Shown here piece by piece: positions 56,186 to 64,000 of a stretch of DNA of 64,000 nucleotides (the first letter of the stretch is position 1; every line of letters starts with the position of its first letter). The position numbers were made by a program, and so were the translations under genes. This stretch comes from Mucor racemosus (taxonomy: Eukaryota; Mucoromycota; Mucoromycetes; Mucorales; Mucoraceae), in NCBI GenBank assembly GCA_027405735.1, contig JAPEHQ010000003.1:3348001-3412000 (forward strand). Reading direction: 5' to 3'. The notes under the pieces were generated by a model. It saw nothing but the letters and a program-made list of their open reading frames with translations. It did no database searches and was not told the origin of the DNA.

Positions 56186-58515
56186 CTTCTAATAAATGTC
56201 AACAATCTAAAATCAGAAACATCCCATTGTCATTGTTATAAGCTATGAAAAGCTTGATTTTTAATATACAGCAATTATATAAAAAACAAGATGATACTAA
56301 TAGCATATGGTGAGTATTTAATATCTAAATAAGTTTGATGAAGTATGCTTTTAAACCCTTTTAAAAATCCGGAGACAAACACAATATCTTGGTTCTGTAA
56401 TTTCTATCCATCAAAATGTTGAGATTTCCACTACTACACAATAAAGGCATCTTTTATCAATCTTGACCTCGATGTACATTGTTGGGTATCAGTTCTTTAC
56501 CAGTTATATTTTCTCTAATTTATTAATATTTAGTCATATTGAACGATGATTTGTAGCATTGTCAAAAAAAAAGAATAAATGCTTCAAGAGTTTTCTGCAT
56601 ATCAAATTATGCGATTTAGTAGCAATTATCGCACTTAACTATGCTTTTTAAACCTATTGATGTTAAGCAGAATAATTAGTAGTACTTTTATTCAAAAGTA
56701 AGTTTTGCTTTATATATTTATATTCATCCATTCAATGAATGACATTGTTGCATTTATTATCCGACTATATCAGTCAACCAACTTTATCTTGATTCAATAC
56801 ATCATTTGACAATTAAATGCCAAAATTAAACTTGACCCACCAGGTATCGCCACAAAAAAATCTCGTACAGATCGACGAAGCATCACAATTTGGATCATTT
56901 TTTTATGTTCATAGATCTGAACTCTCTCGCACATTTATAAATCTCTGCATGAACCATATCTCTATCTGTTCAATTTAACTGAAATACATTGAACGCCAAC
57001 ATCGTAATTGATAAAACGTCAACTTCATACTTGATAAAACGCCTTATTTTATTGTGAGTCAACACAACGAGTTGGATGCTAGTTTAGCATCAGCAATTAA
57101 ATCAGATAAACTTGAGATTAGACAGCCCCTTTTAATGGTTTTGCATATCATGAGCTAATAATGGACCGTTATTATAGATACGCTAATCAAGGATGGTGAG
57201 TTAACTCCTCTAATGGACGAACGAGTTGATTGCCAGTATAAACAAAATATTAAAATCAAATATAGCGATTGAATTAACATAATTGAATTGTTTCAAGCGT
57301 TTTGAATTGAATATGCCCTTACGTTTGACCTATAAAAATTGATTTATTAGTAAAATCAATTAACAAGCTAATAAGTAATGGCTATGGTGTACTTCTGATA
57401 GTTGGTAGTGGTATACAAGTCAACATCTTGTTTTCACTACGGCCAAACTATGCCTCCATGGACATAATGATCTGCAAAGATGGGCAGAATAAAGAATTTT
57501 ATGCAGATCAGGCAGCCCAGATGAGCAGAGCAATGAGATCAAGATTCTTAAGTCAATTTACTAAAGTATATCAATCATGATATTATTAATAACGAAGATA
57601 GTTTGAATGGCTTAAAAAAGATGTGAGTTACTCTGATTCAACGGAATTGCCTTATTGACGAAATATATCAATTTGAAATTTGTGTTATGTCAATACTCAT
57701 CCTAGGTCTCACATCTAAAGTCACAGTCTATAATTAGTGTTACAGTAAATCAATGCGGATCATTGGCTTACATCATATTCTTAGATAGTAAAACCCTAGT
57801 AATAGTTATAATTAATGTATATAAATACATCCAAAGGATGTATTGTAATATTCTGGCAAGATTATTTACATAGACTCTTTTGACATTTTAATTTGGGGTT
57901 TGAACGATCTCTGCCCATGTTCTTCTTTCGGAGACCAAATGGGAACAACGACAACAACCTGTTTGGTAACACTAAAAGTATTTATGCCTTTGTAAACTTC
58001 TGTTTGTAACACATAAAATCTTTTTTCTTCCCTACTCTTTTCTCAGCTCTTTTATTTACGTTTAAAACTACAACATAAAGACGAATATTTTTTTATAAAC
58101 TGAAATCCAGAAGCAGGTATAAGTACATGTTTTTTCTATTGTTTATTTGAAAATAAATTATTAACTGTTAATGTTAGGGCACGTTATAATATCTTTCTCG
58201 AACAAAAAAAGCGTCCAGAACATAATCATTTTGTTCCATTATCTACGTTATAAGCAATGCTTTTTTGGTCTTAAAGTAGATATCTACCTGGAGAAAAACT
58301 GGTGGTTATAAAAGTTTGTATAGCATAGACTTGATTTGAATAAATAAATGAACTCATGTTAATCTACTTAGTGGCCAACAGCTAAGAAGAGGAAAACAAG
58401 ATGTTGTCTTGTATATCACTACGAACTATCAAAGGTACAACATAATTATTACTTATTAGCTTGTTATTAATAATTGGTTTTACTAATAAATCAATTTTTT
58501 ATAGGTCAAAAGTAA
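56086..58515. other. spacer of IR-2
   Basis: Colinear with 12,625-14,863, moderately diverged. It includes a CACTACGGCC end at 57,435, a 207-bp insertion absent from IR-1 (57,683-57,889) and the Val-run minus-strand stretch at about 57,895-58,010. No gene. Confidence 0.6.
57683..57889. mobile_element. 207-bp insertion relative to IR-1
   Basis: Begins TGTTATGTCAATACTC. The word AATTTG flanks it on both sides (57,677-57,682 and 57,890-57,895) and occurs once at the matching site in IR-1 near 14,196. It contains TATATAAATACATCC. Could be a small solo LTR or a MITE; the end ATTTT is not the CA of an LTR. Confidence 0.45.
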
Positions 58516-58519
58516 GGTT

Positions 58520-58625
58520 GTTCTGGTAAAGCAGCAAATAAATTGGCTTGGGATAAAGAGAGTTAAAAGGCGGCAATAGGTTTCAGTAATGGCCATATTT
58601 ATGTTTGTGATGCTGGAGAGGTAAG
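58520..58625 (+). pseudogene. dynein fragment, IR-2 right-arm copy
   Basis: Plus strand: NKLAWDKES, stop, KAAIGFSNGHIYVCDAGE. It lacks the LWNLN blade, which is present only on the left-arm side. Confidence 0.7.
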
Positions 58626-59442
58626 GCTAAAGCTCAATGTAAACCACCTCTAGCGCAATAATTATAAAGTAAGACTATATTATCATCAAATGAATTACCA
58701 CACAATATTAAAATGTATAAATATCTACAGTAATAAGCTTGAACCAAGTGGATACAGCATCATTAATTCTTAAAAAAGCTCTCAAGTATTATAAAATCTC
58801 TTATTTTTAAGACTTACAAAGCTTATAAGCGGAATATTAATTTAGAAAATTATTTTTGTCCAGATCATCAATTTTGACATTTTTTAATTTTTTTTTTTCT
58901 GGTTTTACAAATTTAGAGTTAATCATACTACCAATTATAAAAACAAAAAATATATACATATACAGTACTTAGCGCTCTATCTGCTCAATAAAAAATAACA
59001 AACATTTTTATTGCAAAATATTACATGAAAATCCTTTAACCAAAAATCCGTTTTGGGGGCAAAAGTGCAAATTTTCATTACTTAACATTTAATACTAAAC
59101 TTTTATAAGATGCGTATTATTTATGGCTACAATTTTCTCTCACAATGTAGTATATTTAAACGTTGATTTTGGTATCAAAAGTTGATTTTTCTGTTTTTTG
59201 ATAAAAATCATGAGTGTTGGTAAGGATAAAATGATCCCCGAAAATGTTCGCTACAAAGTCTGAATTTTCAGACCATACATGGTTAAATATAAGAAAAGTA
59301 AAAAAAAAAAAAAAAACGCATTTTTATTTAAAGCCTAGATATATACCATAGTCTAAGGTCTAAAAGACTTAGCCGTTCGATCATGCTATTATGCTCAATT
59401 ACGGCGTCGCTCTGCGGGCTCGCTTTTGCAATTTTTTAACGA
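58621..59442 (-). repeat. conserved non-coding core, copy 6
   Basis: Mirror of copy 5 in the right arm, ending at the GC-rich module near 59,400-59,430. Confidence 0.8.
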
Positions 59443-59981
59443 ATCTATGATATGACAAACGGTTTTTCTGGTAGAAAAATGTATGTTTCTATGATAGCAG
59501 TTACTGCCTACTGTGTTTAGTTTATGGTTTATGCGCTGTAATGCTGCTTTTACATTGGCTAAAATGAGCAATTTAGCAGGGTTTTAATTGCGCTAAATAA
59601 TGTAAAGCCTTGAAAATCCTTTTATACACGTGTTGTTTCTCACTTTTTGCTTTCATATTCCAAGGATATATTCACCGTTTGATAAGGCATATCAGACTAT
59701 CAAGCTAGTAGTATTCTTTTCGTTTATCTGAATATGCATACTAACACAAGAGACTAGTGTTTTTAATATAGGTAGCAGCCTATATTAGAGACTGATATTT
59801 TTATTTACGCGCATTCTAAGATCAAATATCATTATTTACTACTGTATTGTTGGACGTATTTCTTGATTACCAGATCAAATCGAAAGCAATAATGATATTT
59901 TATCTACACAACCAAAAGCTAAAACTGGCTACAAACCTACGAAATGTTCCAAAAAAGTGATAAAATTTCAAATGATATAGA

Positions 59982-60017
<36 letters not shown>

Positions 60018-60154
60018 ATAATTTAATGCCTTGCCTAATAGCCATAGTCTTGATCGTAGCTATTCTTGAAATCGAATATTTTTACAGCTAACAATCATAA
60101 ACTAAAATAGTAAGTTTAAAAAAGGTTAATTTGTTTAAACTTTATGTGTGATAA

Positions 60155-60746
60155 AGTAACATATATAATCTTAGATTTGGCATGCATATAAATTTAAGCA
60201 GCAAGTATTATTTGAGTTTATGTTTGAGCAAAAACCATTGTTGCTGTAAAAATATTATAGCTATAAACATATTTGCAAATGATAATAATAGTAAATATAT
60301 TAGCTCTTGCATGTATTATTGTTCTACATCAACAATGTATTGAATTGTATTATTGTCTATAATTTATATTAATAAAAGCAAATGTAATGGAGTTTTGAGA
60401 ACGGTACGATGCTCATAAATAAACCAATTTGTGCCCATACAATCAGCTTATTATGCTCATGGTCAGATTTTATTATGATGCACAAATAGGGATAATGATA
60501 TGCTTATGGGCAATTCTACTATTATGCACGCATGGAATTAATGTTATGTACACCACGGACAGAATCTATAATTCTGCACATACAGGCTTAGCGTTGATCT
60601 CGTGTGTAGTTTTATTTGTTGTGCCCATGTGCATATTGTTGTCTTTTTAACCATATTCAGTGGGCACAACAGCTCAGGCTATAGTGTGCAGCCTATCTGG
60701 GCACAACGAAATCATCTTGTGCATGCAGCACAGGTCGGCCGTAGTG
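60155..60746 (-). repeat. GCAC-motif repeat, copy 3
   Basis: Mirror of 53,858-54,450; the CACTACGGCC end reads GGCCGTAGTG at 60,737-60,746. Confidence 0.7.
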
Positions 60747-60773
60747 AAGAAACAAAGAGTTTCAATTTCCTAG

Positions 60774-63355
60774 TATTTTTTTAGTATTTATTTGCTTACT
60801 GTTACTCAAATCTAAACTTTTCTGAAAAATAAATTCAAAACACATTGCACTATACACGACAGCATTGGTCATGCATCATAAGCATGATGTTTAATTATTA
60901 ATTTCGGTAGTCCCTATTTTGATGTATGCTGATTTTCACTGATTTTCATTGATTTAGGACGCTATTTCTAATTTCAAATCGTCTATTGAGCAACAAATCC
61001 CATTTGAAAAAAAGAGCGCTTTTGATTCGTACGATTTATCTAGCAAATCCATGGGATGCGATACTAAAGCTACTACAGCGCTGGATAATGATATAGCTAT
61101 AGCATATATTTTAAAGCTTGGAGCCCATTTGAATCAATATTCATTGGTTGGTTTCAAGCGTAAGGAAAGACTTTTTTCTTCGAAAACGAATATAAAAATC
61201 CTTCAAAAGCTGTTGTTGGCTAATGAAATCAAGATGTATTATTTGTACACTTCTCACTACACATTTAGTACGCCAGCTTTTTTAATTTTGAACCATTATT
61301 CGATTTTATACAGATTTTCGAAGAATATCTGAAAAAACCCATACGAAATATAGTTTAAAAACGTACGTGTTTTCATTTCTTCATTTTTACAGTAAGTAAC
61401 TCAGGGAGGTTGAAACGTTTTTTGCAATTCTGTCGATCAACACTATATGTACCTATCTTTTCAATGGATGTTCATTTATTAGGTTCATATTTAGCTTGAA
61501 CCGGTGAGCTTAGTACTGATCTTAATAGGTGTTAATAGCAGGTACCTAACTTACTGGTCAAACCTACTAAATACACAATGGCTCATGGATGCTGATATGC
61601 TGATATCTGGAATATCTGTAGAGTCGTATTACCTATTTATAAGTATAATATCCATGAAGAGTAACCGCTTACCTGGATTATTATTTAAAAATATTGTATT
61701 TTTAATAGTTTTCATTAAAAGTACGCAGCAAATTATAGGCACACTTTGGCATTAATTTTCTCGGCACATAGTAGGTTGTGGAAGTTGCCCTTCGAGATCA
61801 TCTATCGTGTCCAAGATGTGTACCTACTACTTTATGTAAAGCTGGAAGTTAATAGAATTAAAATTCATTGAGATAAGGTTTTCCTTGTCTGTTTTTACAG
61901 CTGTAAGAAGCAGGTTTCAGATAGGTTTTCAAATGGGTTTCAAATGTTTTCGCTTAATATTCAGTCGAATCACGTAAAATCTTCAAAGAAAATGTACCTT
62001 TACTCTATAGGCCATTGATATCTCTAGGAAAATAGAAATATTAATTCCAGAATATAAGTGCACCGGCCAAATATTAACCAAAATTGACCAAGATATACCT
62101 AAAATTGATTATAAAAGATTGAGCACCTAAATTGAGGTATTAATTTTTTATACTCAAAAGATAGATCCAACTTTAAAACTACTTTGTATTTTTTTTTTTC
62201 AGCGAAAGATGTTGATTTTTTGTCGAGATATTTAACATAATATCTCATATTACAGCTTATCCCAATGGTAACTGGGTTTCAAAATCGCTTTGACAAATCG
62301 ATCAGAAAATAATCCAAAAAAACAAAATTGCTTAATAGCTCATGAAGCGCAAAGCAAGTTGAAATAGCATATTAAATAATTTTTGTACAGTTTTGAATTC
62401 TGCATCCAACTAAGCAAAATTCATACAAGTGTCTCGTATTAAATTTTGTACAAAATACAATTGAAATATCATAGGTTTTTTGAAGATACACATCACTTTT
62501 TAAGAACATGTTTCAAATATAATTTATGGACATAATGAACAACAAAATCATCTACCGATCGAGCCATTGCTAAATTTTTTAGCAGCATTTTTCGTAGAGA
62601 AAACAAAGTTTTTGTCCAAAAAAGTTTCAAATCCAGAATTTGGGATGAGGGTATACAGGGAAAAATGGAAGCCAGAAGGAACAGCATCTTTTCGGACACA
62701 TTTTTGAGGATGTCTCTACGGAAAATCAATATTTTAAAAAAAAACTAAATTGGGTTTGAGAGAGCTAAACAAGGTTAATGACATGAATGTAAAAAAAAAT
62801 GCTGCTCAATTTAACGAATATATTTTGAAATCTACTACAAAGATGCCAAAAAAATGAAAAAAAAAATAAAAGCGTCCAGAATATTTTTATACTGAGATAT
62901 GTTATAGTGTACATCAAAACAAATAATTTCTATTATTAAAAGCTGTTAGTATAGCTTAATGTTTTGCAGAGATATGAAAGCTCAAAGTTTTTGATTTTTA
63001 CCAGTGAATACCTGTAAAAATCCGAAACATTAGCACTGAAAACGTTATACCAACAGCAAAAAATAAGATATTTTTGGATACTCTTTTTTAGATCAAAGAT
63101 AAACATCTCAGGTACATTTGGCATATAATTTTTATTGGTGTTATTTTAGTGGAAAAAAAGTAGAGCAGGAATGAAGAATGAGACCCAATTCTAGGGGAAA
63201 GCAGTGAATTTTACCTGTTTTTGAGTTTTTCGTGAGATGTAAAATAAACTTAGGAATAAGTAGTATAATATTATCAGTTTATAAGTGTTTAGCAGTGTCT
63301 AAGGTATCTCCTAAAAAGTGTCTAGTATGAGGCTAGTTATAGAAAAGAGGGCACG
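60774..63355 (-). repeat. R25 repeat family, copy D
   Basis: Mirror of copy C inside IR-2 right arm; nearly identical to it while other copies are clearly diverged. Confidence 0.8.
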
Positions 63356-63413
63356 CTCCAATTTTGAAGATTGGAGACTATAGAAATTCAACCTTTTGAA
63401 ATTTCAAATTTTG

Positions 63414-64000
63414 CTCGAGCAGTTGCTAAACCTCTTGATTTGATAGACATATTCAATTGGATCTGCATGACACAACTTTTTCATGTGATCGAAATGTTAA
63501 AAGTACTAAAAATACTTGCATGAGAATATATGCGATTCATTTTTTCCGGCGTGGTTATTTCTTCAATTTTTGATAAATCCAATTTTTGAGATCAAATTCA
63601 AGGGCAAATGTGCCTAATCAAAGGCAATAACGAATAATCCAGGATGTTTTTGGTCATATTAAATTACCTAAATCAAGCATAATATTGGTCCTTACAAATG
63701 AATAAATTCCTCAAAGTCTGTGCTCAAATATAAATAGTCGTTTCTCGGATTTCAAGTGAATGTGTGCCAGAAAGGCGATTAACCTTATCTAATATATTTC
63801 TTCAATACTACATTTTGATTTTTTTATTAAAAAAAAAATGTATAATTTTCATATAGAATCAAATTCTAAACTGTAAAAGCAGCTTTTCACCATTGAAATT
63901 GCACATTTTGCCAATTAAATAATTCAGTTTTGTGCTTATTGTGTCATTTTGTTGAAATATAAGGAATTATTGACAATTATATCAATTTCAAAGAAATACA
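63414..64000. other. flank beyond IR-2, nothing recognised
   Basis: AT-rich sequence with no gene or repeat recognised; the inverted repeat similarity stops at about 63,413. Confidence 0.4.

Larger units (their letters stand above)
51192..63413. mobile_element. giant inverted repeat 2 (IR-2), 12.2 kb
   Basis: Left arm 51,192 to about 56,085 and right arm about 58,516 to 63,413 are reverse complements; paired positions sum to 114,601-114,606, so only a few 1-3 base length changes (mostly in homopolymers) separate 4.9-kb arms. Short ORFs in the two arms are identical residue for residue. The 2.4-kb spacer is colinear with that of IR-1. Each arm holds, from outside in, an R25 repeat, a GCAC-motif repeat, unassigned sequence, the core and the dynein fragment. 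The outer 3.9 kb of the arms are absent from IR-1. It contains no intact gene. Confidence 0.85.
58516..63413 (-). repeat. IR-2 right arm
   Basis: Reverse complement of the left arm. The A run at 59,985-60,015 pairs with the T run of the left arm and differs by a G interruption and length, one of the few arm differences. Confidence 0.85.

Overview
The window looks like nuclear DNA of an early-diverging fungus, most likely Mucoromycota (Mucorales-like). The reasons are strongly AT-rich DNA, genes broken by many 50-70 bp GT-AG introns, long CAA/CAG glutamine tracts, a fungal lanosterol 14-alpha-demethylase, a chromodomain Ty3 retrotransposon and a fungal Edc3. The phylum is an inference; nothing here fixes the species. 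No rRNA, tRNA or CRISPR array was recognised.

The ordinary genes lie in three islands. Island 1 (1-7,172) holds the 5' end of a polyglutamine-protein gene running off the left edge, two doubtful ORFs, a UBP8/USP22-type SAGA deubiquitinase and CYP51. Island 2 (25,667-36,785) holds an MFS anion:cation symporter, a casein-kinase-1-type kinase with 61 consecutive glutamines, a She3-like coiled-coil protein, a UPF0014/FetB-family membrane protein and a secreted acidic, Thr-rich protein. Island 3 (45,792-49,923) holds a bHLH transcription factor transcribed away from EDC3. Exon structures were built by hand; each multi-exon model below keeps one open frame and total lengths divisible by three. The genes do not form one pathway: they are housekeeping functions (chromatin, sterol synthesis, transport, signalling, mRNA decay).

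Most of the rest is mobile DNA. A complete Ty3 chromovirus (16,752-22,618) has LTRs differing at one base and a 5-bp target duplication. A 5'-truncated LINE (8,772-9,543) has a 14-bp duplication and poly(A). Several solo LTRs are nested in other repeats, and unfilled copies of their target sites occur elsewhere in the window. A non-coding 2.5-kb repeat family occurs five times.

The most unusual structures are two giant inverted repeats with a shared, colinear centre: 11,028-16,459 (1.6-kb arms, 2.2-kb spacer) and 51,192-63,413 (4.9-kb arms, 2.4-kb spacer). Both have arms that are almost identical, a conserved non-coding core found six times in the window, and a decayed fragment of the dynein intermediate chain WD40 domain at the arm/spacer junction. 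They look like one transposon-derived family that captured a host gene piece and later became palindromic. A tract of seven degenerate GC-rich modules (40,736-41,220) belongs to the same family and has no obvious class.
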